Shown here one piece after another: positions 33,026-40,749 of a DNA stretch of 64,000 nt. The number at the start of each line of letters is the position of its first letter. Position 1 is the stretch's first letter. The notes beneath the pieces are model-generated. The model was not told where the DNA came from, did not search any database, and saw only the letters and a program-made list of their open reading frames with translations. The position numbers and the translations under genes are program-made. The DNA is from Algibacter_G agarivorans (GTDB taxonomy: Bacteria; Bacteroidota; Bacteroidia; Flavobacteriales; Flavobacteriaceae): contig NZ_BAABJJ010000030.1 in assembly GCF_039543245.1 (NCBI RefSeq), positions 62,001-126,000 of the forward strand. The letters run 5' to 3'.

Positions 33026-35116
33026 TTAAAGGTCTTGGGCTTGTATTGCGGTTATGATTACTGTACTGTAAATATCATCGGCAGTACAGCCTCTACTTAA
33101 ATCGTTAACGGGTTTGTTAAGTCCTTGTAACATTGGGCCAATGGCTAAAGCTCCAGTTTCACGTTGCACCGCTTTGTAGGTGTTGTTTCCTGTATTTAAA
33201 TCAGGGAAAATTAAAACACTGGCTTGTCCTGCAACCTCAGAATCAGGTAATTTACTTTTGCCAATGCGCATATCAACCGCGGCATCATATTGTATAGGGC
33301 CTTCAATTTTTAAATCTGGTGCTTGTGCTTTTGCAATTTCAGTTGCTTTTCTAACACGTTCAACATCTTCACCTTTACCAGAAGCGCCAGAAGAATAAGA
33401 TAACATGGCTACTTTAGGTTCAACACCAAAATCTTTAGCGGTTTTGGCAGATGAAATGGCAATTTCGGCTAACTGTTCTGCATTAGGGTTTGGGTTTATG
33501 GCGCAATCTCCAAAAATGGAAACGCGATCCTCTAAACACATAAAGAAAATTGACGATACAATATTAACTCCCGGTTTCGTTTTTATAAATTGTAAAGCAG
33601 GGCGTAAGGTATGCGCTGTAGTATGTACAGCACCAGAAACCATACCGTCTGCATGCCCTTTGTGAATCATCATGGTGGCAAAATACGATACGTCTATCAT
33701 CGTGTCTTTAGCCATGTCTAAGTTTACACCTTTATGCTTTCTTAGTTCATAAAATGTATTTGCATAATCCTCAAAGTGCGGTGATTCAATTGGGTTAACA
33801 ACATTAATATCATTAATATCTAAAGAAATATCAAAGTGCTCAATGCGTTCTTTGATTTTTTCTTTTTCACCAATTAAAGTTAAATCCACCACATGTGCAT
33901 CAATCAATCTTGCAGCAGCTTTTAGAACTCTTTCGTCATAACCTTCAGGGAGCACAATATGCTTTTTATTGTTTAAGGCACGTTGCAATAAATTGTATTG
34001 AAACATTCTGGGGGTAAATATTTCTGACTCAAAAGTGATTAAATCGTTGGCTAGTTTATCCGTGTCAACATGCATTTCAAAGGTTGCAATCGAGGTTTCA
34101 ATTTTTTCAATGTTTTCAGCATAAATTCTAGACTTAATTTTACCAATATCATTGGCAACTGAGAAGGTTCCACCTTTAACACTAACTATTGGAACGATGC
34201 TTGATAGTCCTTCAATAAGTTTTAAAATGGATTCTTCAGGCATTAACCCGCCAGTTAAAATAATTCCAGATATTTTTGGGTAGTTTTTGGATATATTGGC
34301 TTGAAGCGCACCTAAAATAATGTCTGCCCTATCTCCTGCGGTAATTACTAAACAATCGTCTCTTAATTGGTTAAGATAATTACGGAGTTGCATGGTGGCC
34401 ACATTAAAGCTGTCAACTTGGTTGTTAAGCATGTCTGAGCCAAAAAGAATGTTTCCCTTCAGTTTTTTTATAATTTCCTTAACGGTAGGGCTTGCTAAAC
34501 TGCTTATTTTAGGAATTACAGTAATATCTGTGCCGCTTTTTATGCGAGTCTTTAAAAGTGATTTTAAATTTGATGCCTCATTAGGGTTAATTTTATTGGT
34601 CATTATAGATAGCACATCTACTTCTTCTTTGAAAGCATCATGCGCCAATTGGACATTGTCTGCAACTTCGGATAGCGATTTTCCGTCACCCTGAGAAACA
34701 ATAATAGCTGGGATTCCTAAGTTTTTAGAAATCAGTAGATTGATATCTAACTCAAGACTAGAATTCTCATGTGAAAAATCAGTGCCTTCAACTAAAACAA
34801 AATCAAAACGATCTTCAAGGTATTTGTATTTCTTGATAATTTCATCAATAACATCACCAGACTTTCCTTTGTTATATAAGTCCAAAACCTCACTTCTCGT
34901 ATAAGCAAAGGTTTTTTTATAATTAATGTCGATTTCAAAATAGGAAACCACCGTATTAATGTGGTTATCCATTTCGCCTGTTTTGGTGTCTTCAATAATG
35001 GGTCTAAAATACCCTACTTTGGCGGTTTTCCCCAAAAGCATGCGCATCAGCCCTAGAACAACAACAGATTTGCCACTATTTGGTTCTATTGTTGCTACGT
35101 AAATTCCTTTACTCAT
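33026..35116 (-). CDS. pta: phosphate acetyltransferase, long form
   Basis: Converts acetyl-CoA and phosphate to acetyl phosphate and CoA. The 696-residue, three-part protein has an N-terminal P-loop NTPase-like domain (YVATIEPNSGKSVVVLG at 6-22), a central DRTGG domain (about 215-330) and the catalytic domain from about 370 (NKKHIVLPEGYDERVLKAA, MIHKGHADGMVSGAVHTTAH, LSYSSGASGKGEDVERV). The N-terminal domains in long-form Pta enzymes modulate activity. It is followed by ackA. Confidence 0.95.
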   Translation of the reverse strand: MSKGIYVATIEPNSGKSVVVLGLMRMLLGKTAKVGYFRPIIEDTKTGEMDNHINTVVSYFEIDINYKKTFAYTRSEVLDLYNKGKSGDVIDEIIKKYKYLEDRFDFVLVEGTDFSHENSSLELDINLLISKNLGIPAIIVSQGDGKSLSEVADNVQLAHDAFKEEVDVLSIMTNKINPNEASNLKSLLKTRIKSGTDITVIPKISSLASPTVKEIIKKLKGNILFGSDMLNNQVDSFNVATMQLRNYLNQLRDDCLVITAGDRADIILGALQANISKNYPKISGIILTGGLMPEESILKLIEGLSSIVPIVSVKGGTFSVANDIGKIKSRIYAENIEKIETSIATFEMHVDTDKLANDLITFESEIFTPRMFQYNLLQRALNNKKHIVLPEGYDERVLKAAARLIDAHVVDLTLIGEKEKIKERIEHFDISLDINDINVVNPIESPHFEDYANTFYELRKHKGVNLDMAKDTMIDVSYFATMMIHKGHADGMVSGAVHTTAHTLRPALQFIKTKPGVNIVSSIFFMCLEDRVSIFGDCAINPNPNAEQLAEIAISSAKTAKDFGVEPKVAMLSYSSGASGKGEDVERVRKATEIAKAQAPDLKIEGPIQYDAAVDMRIGKSKLPDSEVAGQASVLIFPDLNTGNNTYKAVQRETGALAIGPMLQGLNKPVNDLSRGCTADDIYSTVIITAIQAQDL

Positions 35117-35137
35117 AATGATGTTTCTCTAGAAGTG

Positions 35138-35145
35138 CAAAGATA
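35138..35145 (-). promoter_or_regulatory. pta-ackA promoter -7 element
   Basis: Read on the minus strand this is TATCTTTG, a perfect TAnnTTTG, 22 bases before the pta start. The perfect palindrome ATAGATATCTAT at 35168-35179 lies at or just upstream of the expected -33 position and may be an operator. The remaining plus-strand gap up to 35339 shows nothing else I can name. Confidence 0.55.
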
Positions 35146-35339
35146 GTTTATTGCATGTTTTTAAACGATAGATATCTATTCATTTCTATTTTAAATTACG
35201 ACAAAATTACTGTCTTATATTTAAGCTAAAGATGATTTTTGTCATACAATTGCCTCAATTGAATAATTTTATATTGCCACATTCTACCCATAAATATGGT
35301 GCGATTTTTTATATTTATAGTCATAAAATAATTTAGTTG

Positions 35340-36395
35340 ATGGATTTAAGCAATGATAAATTGATTTTTTTCATAGGAAGTTATACCGAAATGTTGACTC
35401 CTAATTTCGGGGGCTCTGGAAAAGGTGTTTCTACGGTGTCACTAAATCTAAATTCTGGAGTTATTGAGTTTTTAAATGCTTACATGGTAAGAAATCCCGC
35501 TTACCTTACAGCAAATAATGGGTATTTGTATGCTGTGACCGAGGTGGAAGATATCAACGCTCCAAAAGTTAGCTCCTTTAAGATTTTGGATGATTTTTCT
35601 TTGAAATTTGTTAATGAACAACCTCTGGATGGAAGCTTGCCTTGTCATATCAATACAGTAAATAATAATTTATTGGTAGCCTGTTACGGTTCTGGAAACT
35701 TGGTATTTTTTCCGTTAGGGGCAAAGGGGACTATTTTAGGTTGTAGTCATAATTTTGTGCATAAAGGAAAGAGTATAAATAAAGATCGACAAGAAGCACC
35801 ACATGCGCACCAAGCAGTAGTGCATCCCGATGGTGAGCGTGTATTCGTGACAGATTTAGGGATTGATAAAATCAAGGTTTATAGATTAAAAGAGGGGATT
35901 TTAGAAGGCTTGCCAGAAAAGGATATATCAATTCCAAAAGGAAATGGTCCGAGACATATGGTTTTTAATACTGAAGGAAATTTATGTTACGTAATGAATG
36001 AATTAACGGGAAAAATAGCTATTTTAAAGTACAAGGAAGATAAGTTTTACTTTGAAAAATTATATGATGCATTACCTGCTTCTTTTACAGGTGTTCCAAG
36101 TGGTTCTGCCATAAGAATTCACCCGAATGGAGCATACCTTTATGCCGCAAATAGAACGGTTGACGTAATTACTATTTTTGAAATTAAAAATGAGGAACTA
36201 CATATGTTGGCCTACCAATTAACTAACGGAAAAACATTAAGGGAATTTAATATAACACCCGATGGTAATTGGCTTATAGCTTGTTTACAAGACTCAAACG
36301 AAGTGATTAATTATGCTATTACAGCATCAGGATTGTTGGAAGAAAAAAGCAGAACTAATAGTATTGTTTCTCCAGTTTGTGTATGTTTTTTATAA
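35340..36395 (+). CDS. lactonase-family seven-bladed beta-propeller (6-phosphogluconolactonase-like)
   Basis: A 351-residue protein from the ATG at 35340; a TTG immediately before it is in frame. It shows the YbhE/Pgl-type propeller repeats: GSYTEML at the start, HINTVNNNLLVACYGSGNL, the conserved APHAHQAVVHPDGERVFVTD loop, and GPRHMVFNTEGNLCYVMNE. This family hydrolyses 6-phosphogluconolactone, and several members act on other sugar lactones. There is no signal peptide. It is convergent with the carbohydrate/CoA operon that follows, so hydrolysis of a sugar lactone made by that operon's dehydrogenase is possible, but that is inference. Confidence 0.8.
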   Translation: MDLSNDKLIFFIGSYTEMLTPNFGGSGKGVSTVSLNLNSGVIEFLNAYMVRNPAYLTANNGYLYAVTEVEDINAPKVSSFKILDDFSLKFVNEQPLDGSLPCHINTVNNNLLVACYGSGNLVFFPLGAKGTILGCSHNFVHKGKSINKDRQEAPHAHQAVVHPDGERVFVTDLGIDKIKVYRLKEGILEGLPEKDISIPKGNGPRHMVFNTEGNLCYVMNELTGKIAILKYKEDKFYFEKLYDALPASFTGVPSGSAIRIHPNGAYLYAANRTVDVITIFEIKNEELHMLAYQLTNGKTLREFNITPDGNWLIACLQDSNEVINYAITASGLLEEKSRTNSIVSPVCVCFL

Positions 36396-36403
36396 ATAGA
36401 CTC

Positions 36404-36447
36404 AATAAAAAAAAGCCCACCTATTACTTTCGTAACAGGCGAGCTTT
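36404..36447 (-). terminator. terminator of the minus-strand carbohydrate/CoA operon
   Basis: A 16-bp stem (36412-36427 with 36432-36447) with a four-base loop. Three positions mismatch in plus-strand RNA, but all become G-U pairs in minus-strand RNA, and the A-run at 36407-36414 gives a U-tract for the minus strand. It therefore ends the transcript of the GH29 operon. Confidence 0.8.
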
Positions 36448-36459
36448 AATGAATATTGC

Positions 36460-38016
36460 TTAGTTTATTTTAAATGTAAAAGCATGATTTCCTACTTTTT
36501 GTTTCGGAAGGGAAATATGAAGTCCATCGTTCTTTATTTCAAAGTTTAGATCTCCTTCATGACCTAGAAGTTGTATGGATGTAATGTCTCTTTTTAAATA
36601 TTCATTCCCTTTTTTAAGGGTTCTAATTACTTTTTCACCTTCATTTGGCCAATCTAGAACAATAGCATAAAGTGTTTCACCTTTAGTTGTGAAACGCACA
36701 TCTTTTGATGTGTTATCTGCATTTTTTTCTTCGCTTAAATGCCCTTCTACGATTTCTGCATCACCTTCACCATATACTTCAAAAGTACGTGTACCATATA
36801 TAGCTTCACCGTTTACTTTTAACCATTCTCCTATTTCTAAAAGACGCTCTTTTACAGGTTCTGGAATTGTGCCGTCGGCTCTAGGTGTAATGTTTAATAA
36901 CACTGCGCCATTTTTACTTACTACATCCACCAAAAAGTCAATGAGCCTATTTGTAGATTTGTAGCGTGGGTCGCTAATATGGCTCCATGCTTTCCAATCA
37001 ATTGAATCATCGGTAAGCCATGGGAAAGGTTGCTTTTCTTTCATTCTGGAACGCTCTAAATCTAACACAGCAGATCCTTTTGCAAAGTCGTAAAATTTAT
37101 AGGTTGCCACAACATCTTGGTTGTTCATTTCACCATGGTTATAATAATAATTCAAGAATTCCTTTCTGTAATCCTCACCAATAACATCCATTTTATTATC
37201 AAACCACACCAAATCTGGATTGTATTTGTTAATTATTTCCTTAAGGCGAGCCAGCCATTCTTCATTAAATTCCTTATCGGCTAAAGGGTAATATTTATCA
37301 ACACCAGCATCAAGGTCATGTACATCTCTAGGATAGATAAAATCCCCTTTTTTCATTTTTGGTCCGTATAGTCCAGCATATTCTGGGTAAGAGGCATCTG
37401 TGGTTTCATCCCAAGTTGGATACCAAGCTAAAAGCCAATGACGGTGGAAAGTGGCGATAAATTTCATATCTCGTTTACGAATTTCTTTAGAAAGTTCGCC
37501 CATAATATCGCGTTTGGGCCCCATGTCCTTAGCGTCCCATTTAGTTAAATCACTATTCCACATCGCAAAACCATCGGCGTGTTCAGAAACTGGGCCAGCA
37601 AATTTAGCACCTGCTTTTTGGAATAAATCTGCCCATTCAGCTGCATCGAACTTTTCTGCAGTAAACATTGGTATAAAATCTTTATATCCAAATTGATCTA
37701 AAGTGCCATATGTTTTTACATGGTGCTCATAGTATTTACTTGGTTTACCATTTTTAGCTTCTGGATTATCCGCGTTTACATACATCCAGTGGGAGTACCA
37801 TTCGTTTTCATATGCTGGAACGGAATATGGCCCCCAATGGCAATAAATTCCAAATTTGGCATCTAAAAACCACTTTGGGGTTTCGTGTTGTTTTAAAGAC
37901 TCCCAGTCTGCTTCATAGGTGATTTGAGCATTGGTATCGTTGTCTTTCTTTTGTTTTGTTTTGGTATTGCACGATATAAAAAATATGGCGGATAATAGTG
38001 CTAAAAATGGTTTCAT
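36460..38016 (-). CDS. GH29 alpha-L-fucosidase lipoprotein
   Basis: A 518-residue exported lipoprotein (lipobox FFISC, lipidated Cys16). The GH29 catalytic barrel shows WFLDAKFGIYCHWGPYSVPA near residue 50 and the nucleophile Asp273 in PDLVWFDNKMD; VSKNGAVLLNITPRADGTIP closes the barrel, followed by a beta-sandwich. Members cleave terminal alpha-linked L-fucose. It is the last gene of the minus-strand operon, 15 bases after the MaoC-like gene, and the only operon protein with an export signal. It probably trims a substrate in the periplasm or at the surface before uptake. Confidence 0.9.
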   Translation of the reverse strand: MKPFLALLSAIFFISCNTKTKQKKDNDTNAQITYEADWESLKQHETPKWFLDAKFGIYCHWGPYSVPAYENEWYSHWMYVNADNPEAKNGKPSKYYEHHVKTYGTLDQFGYKDFIPMFTAEKFDAAEWADLFQKAGAKFAGPVSEHADGFAMWNSDLTKWDAKDMGPKRDIMGELSKEIRKRDMKFIATFHRHWLLAWYPTWDETTDASYPEYAGLYGPKMKKGDFIYPRDVHDLDAGVDKYYPLADKEFNEEWLARLKEIINKYNPDLVWFDNKMDVIGEDYRKEFLNYYYNHGEMNNQDVVATYKFYDFAKGSAVLDLERSRMKEKQPFPWLTDDSIDWKAWSHISDPRYKSTNRLIDFLVDVVSKNGAVLLNITPRADGTIPEPVKERLLEIGEWLKVNGEAIYGTRTFEVYGEGDAEIVEGHLSEEKNADNTSKDVRFTTKGETLYAIVLDWPNEGEKVIRTLKKGNEYLKRDITSIQLLGHEGDLNFEIKNDGLHISLPKQKVGNHAFTFKIN

Positions 38017-38031
38017 GTTATAGTTTTATAA

Positions 38032-38484
38032 TTATTCAATATGTGTTCTCTTTTTTGCTAATAAAATATGGTCGCAAACCAACACTAGTTCATCTTTTTG
38101 GTTAAAGATTTCGACGTGTTCGTTTACATGACCTAACTCTGGTCGTTTAGATTCTTTTTTCTCACTAATGGAAACTACAACTCTAATAGTATCTCCAATA
38201 TGAACTGGCTTTACAAATCGTAGTCTATCGTATCCTTTAGAAAATGCTTCAGGGTTAATTTCAGTTGCAGTCATTCCAATACCTACTGCAAAAGTTAATG
38301 TTCCGTGTGCAATACGTTGTTTGAAAGGTTGAGTTGCACACCATTCTGCATCCATATGATGGGGGAAATAATCTCCTGTATGGCCTGCGTGAACTACAAA
38401 ATCTGTTTCTGTAATGGTTCTGCCTAAGGTTTCTCTTTTATGACCTAATTGGTAGTCTTCGTAAAATTGAGATTTAATATGCAT
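38032..38484 (-). CDS. MaoC-like hot-dog hydratase
   Basis: A 150-residue single hot-dog fold protein. The R-specific hydratase signature is visible as TETDFVVHAGHTGDYFPHHM with the catalytic Asp/His pair, followed by RIAHGTLTFAVGIGM. Members add water to 2-enoyl-CoA thioesters or related acyl-CoAs, and some dehydrate branched dicarboxylic hydroxyacyl-CoAs (mesaconyl-CoA hydratase type). It lies 19 bases after the aldehyde dehydrogenase gene. Its presence alongside CoA-transferases points to a CoA-bound intermediate in this operon. Confidence 0.82.
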   Translation of the reverse strand: MHIKSQFYEDYQLGHKRETLGRTITETDFVVHAGHTGDYFPHHMDAEWCATQPFKQRIAHGTLTFAVGIGMTATEINPEAFSKGYDRLRFVKPVHIGDTIRVVVSISEKKESKRPELGHVNEHVEIFNQKDELVLVCDHILLAKKRTHIE

Positions 38485-38503
38485 AATTATATTTGAAGTG
38501 TTT

Positions 38504-39961
38504 TTATTCGTAATTTAAATAAATGGTTCTTTTTTGAAGGTAATGATCTATTCCATAAATTCCATCTTCTCCAGCATTACCTGATGTTTTATGTCCAGAA
38601 TGGTAGCCTTGGATATTACCAATAATTTGCTGGTTGATAAATATGGTACCCACTTCCATAGTGTCAATTGCTCTTTGGTGGATTCTATAATCGTTTGAGT
38701 ATAAATATGCAGAAAGTCCTTCTTCTCTATCATTTGCAAGTGCAACGGCTTCTTCAAATCCTGAGACCCTTACAATTGGCATAACTGGAGCAAATAATTC
38801 CTGACTAATTGTAGCGTGGTCTCCTTTTACATTGCCTAAAATTGTAGGAGCGTACCAATTTCCTTTTTCAAAAAAAGCACCTTCTGGTCTACCACCTCCT
38901 AAAAGTAATTCTGCACCTTGTGCTACATTTTGTTTTACCAAATCATTTACGCGTTCTAACCCAAATTTACTTACGTTTGGACCCATATTTACAGCTGCGT
39001 CAAAAGGGTCTCCAACCTTGATTTGCTGAGTTCTTTTTACCACTTTTTCGGTGAATTCATCGGCTATTTTATCATCAACAAATACCATTTCATTACAAAT
39101 ACAAACTTGTCCACAATTGGCATATCTGGAAATAACGGCAGCGTCAACAGCTTTATCGATATCGGCATCATTACAAACAATAAACGGTGCTTTTCCACCC
39201 AATTCTAAAATTAAACCTGTAATGTTTTCGGCGGTGGCTCTGTACATTGCTCTACCCGCTCTTGTGCTACCTGTTAATGAAATTAATTTGGTTATCGGAC
39301 TTTCAACTAATAATGAAGCCGCTTCTGCACTTTTAGTCGAAACCATATTTATAACACCCTTTGGAATACTTGATTCATCCACTAATCGGCAAAATTCTGA
39401 AGCGGTTATAGGAGTCAATTCATGCGGTTTTATAATCATGGTATTACCTGTAGCAAGTGCTGGTCCCACTTTTCGTCCAATAAGGGCTAGTGGATAATTA
39501 AAGGCACACAAGCCAACGGTTACACCATAAGGCACTTTGTGAATTGAAAGCCTTTTATTAGCTGCATCAGCTGGAAAAATAGCACCTTGTATTCGTCTAG
39601 CAGATTCTGCGGCATACGTCATGTAAGTAATGGTGTCATCCACTTCGCCTAAAGCCTCAGGGTAGGTTTTACCTTGTTCCATGACCAAAAGTTTAGCAAA
39701 ATGTTTACGTTCTAGTTTTAACTTATTTGCAATTTCAATTATATATTGAGCTCGAGTATTTGCAGGAGTTAATGCCCAAGATTTTTGTGCTTTTTCTGAT
39801 GTTTCCAAAGCATGTTGCACATCTTTTTTGGTACATGCTGTAACAGTAGCAAAAACCTCATTGTCAACAGGGTTTTCTACATTAATAACATCTCTTGTGG
39901 TATCATCTAGCCATTCACCGTTTATGTAACATGAATAGTGTTTTATTTCAGTATGTTTCAT
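38504..39961 (-). CDS. aldehyde dehydrogenase, AldA-like
   Basis: An NAD(P)-dependent aldehyde dehydrogenase of 485 residues. The general base is Glu253 in ELGGKAP and the catalytic Cys is Cys287 in CGQVCICNE. FNYPLALIGRKVGPALATGN and LTGSTRAGRAMY are the cofactor-binding blocks. The pattern around the catalytic Cys (CGQVCICNEMVFV) resembles lactaldehyde/glycolaldehyde dehydrogenase AldA more than betaine or succinate-semialdehyde enzymes. L-lactaldehyde is the aldehyde produced from fucose and rhamnose, matching the GH29 and RhaT-like genes, but the assignment is inference. It lies 20 bases after the enoyl-CoA hydratase gene. Confidence 0.85.
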   Translation of the reverse strand: MKHTEIKHYSCYINGEWLDDTTRDVINVENPVDNEVFATVTACTKKDVQHALETSEKAQKSWALTPANTRAQYIIEIANKLKLERKHFAKLLVMEQGKTYPEALGEVDDTITYMTYAAESARRIQGAIFPADAANKRLSIHKVPYGVTVGLCAFNYPLALIGRKVGPALATGNTMIIKPHELTPITASEFCRLVDESSIPKGVINMVSTKSAEAASLLVESPITKLISLTGSTRAGRAMYRATAENITGLILELGGKAPFIVCNDADIDKAVDAAVISRYANCGQVCICNEMVFVDDKIADEFTEKVVKRTQQIKVGDPFDAAVNMGPNVSKFGLERVNDLVKQNVAQGAELLLGGGRPEGAFFEKGNWYAPTILGNVKGDHATISQELFAPVMPIVRVSGFEEAVALANDREEGLSAYLYSNDYRIHQRAIDTMEVGTIFINQQIIGNIQGYHSGHKTSGNAGEDGIYGIDHYLQKRTIYLNYE

Positions 39962-39981
39962 ATTTATTTGTTTTTAGATGA

Positions 39982-40746
39982 TTATTCGAAATTAGGTTTA
40001 CGTTTTTCTAGAAAAGCTTGAAAGCCTTCTTTGGCATCAAATGTTTTATATAATTGGTCAACATTTGTTTTTTCTAAATTTAAGAAATCTATGAGATTCA
40101 TACCAAAACCTTCTCTTATGGTTTTTTTTATGGCTGACATAGCTTTCTTAGGGCCATTTGATAATTTTTCAGCATAATTCAAAGCCATTTTTTCAGATTC
40201 ATTTTCTTTAAATAATTTTGTAACAAGGCCATAGTTAAAAGCTTCTTCTGAAGAGAAAGTATCACCAGATACAAGCAACTCTAGTGCTCTAGAGTTACCA
40301 ATAAGTTGTACAAGTTTTGGAATACCACCATTCCCTGGCATTAATCCAAGATTTACCTCTGGTAACCCCAACAAAAATTGCTTGTTTGATGCAATTCTTA
40401 TATCGCATGCCATAGCTAATTCTAGGCCACCGCCTAATGTATGACCATTTAAAAATGCCACGATAATTTTAGAACTAGTAGCTATTTTTTCGGCTGTTTT
40501 ATTCGCCATAACTACCATTTCTTTATTTTGCGCTGGTGTGTTTTGGCTAAACACTTTAATATCTGCGCCAGCACAAAAGAATTTTGGAATGGCACTTTTT
40601 ATAAGCACTACAGCAATACCAGAATCTTTTTCAACCTCATCAAGAAGATCGATAAACTCTTTGAAAAAATGTACGTCGTAGCTGTTCGCAGGTGCTTTGT
40701 TTAGCGAAATAACACCTAGTCTATTTTCTTTTTTAAATTCAAACAT
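39982..40746 (-). CDS. enoyl-CoA hydratase/isomerase (crotonase) family
   Basis: A 254-residue crotonase-fold enzyme. The oxyanion-hole blocks are FFCAGADIKVF and NGHTLGGGLELAMACDIRIA. Both hydratase glutamates appear to be kept, in GGGLELA and LPEVNLGLMPGNGG, which supports real hydratase activity rather than only isomerase or hydrolase function. It starts three bases after the GH2 gene. With the CoA-transferases and the MaoC-like protein it forms the CoA-dependent arm of the operon. The exact substrate is unknown. Confidence 0.85.
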   Translation of the reverse strand: MFEFKKENRLGVISLNKAPANSYDVHFFKEFIDLLDEVEKDSGIAVVLIKSAIPKFFCAGADIKVFSQNTPAQNKEMVVMANKTAEKIATSSKIIVAFLNGHTLGGGLELAMACDIRIASNKQFLLGLPEVNLGLMPGNGGIPKLVQLIGNSRALELLVSGDTFSSEEAFNYGLVTKLFKENESEKMALNYAEKLSNGPKKAMSAIKKTIREGFGMNLIDFLNLEKTNVDQLYKTFDAKEGFQAFLEKRKPNFE

Positions 40747-40749
40747 AAC

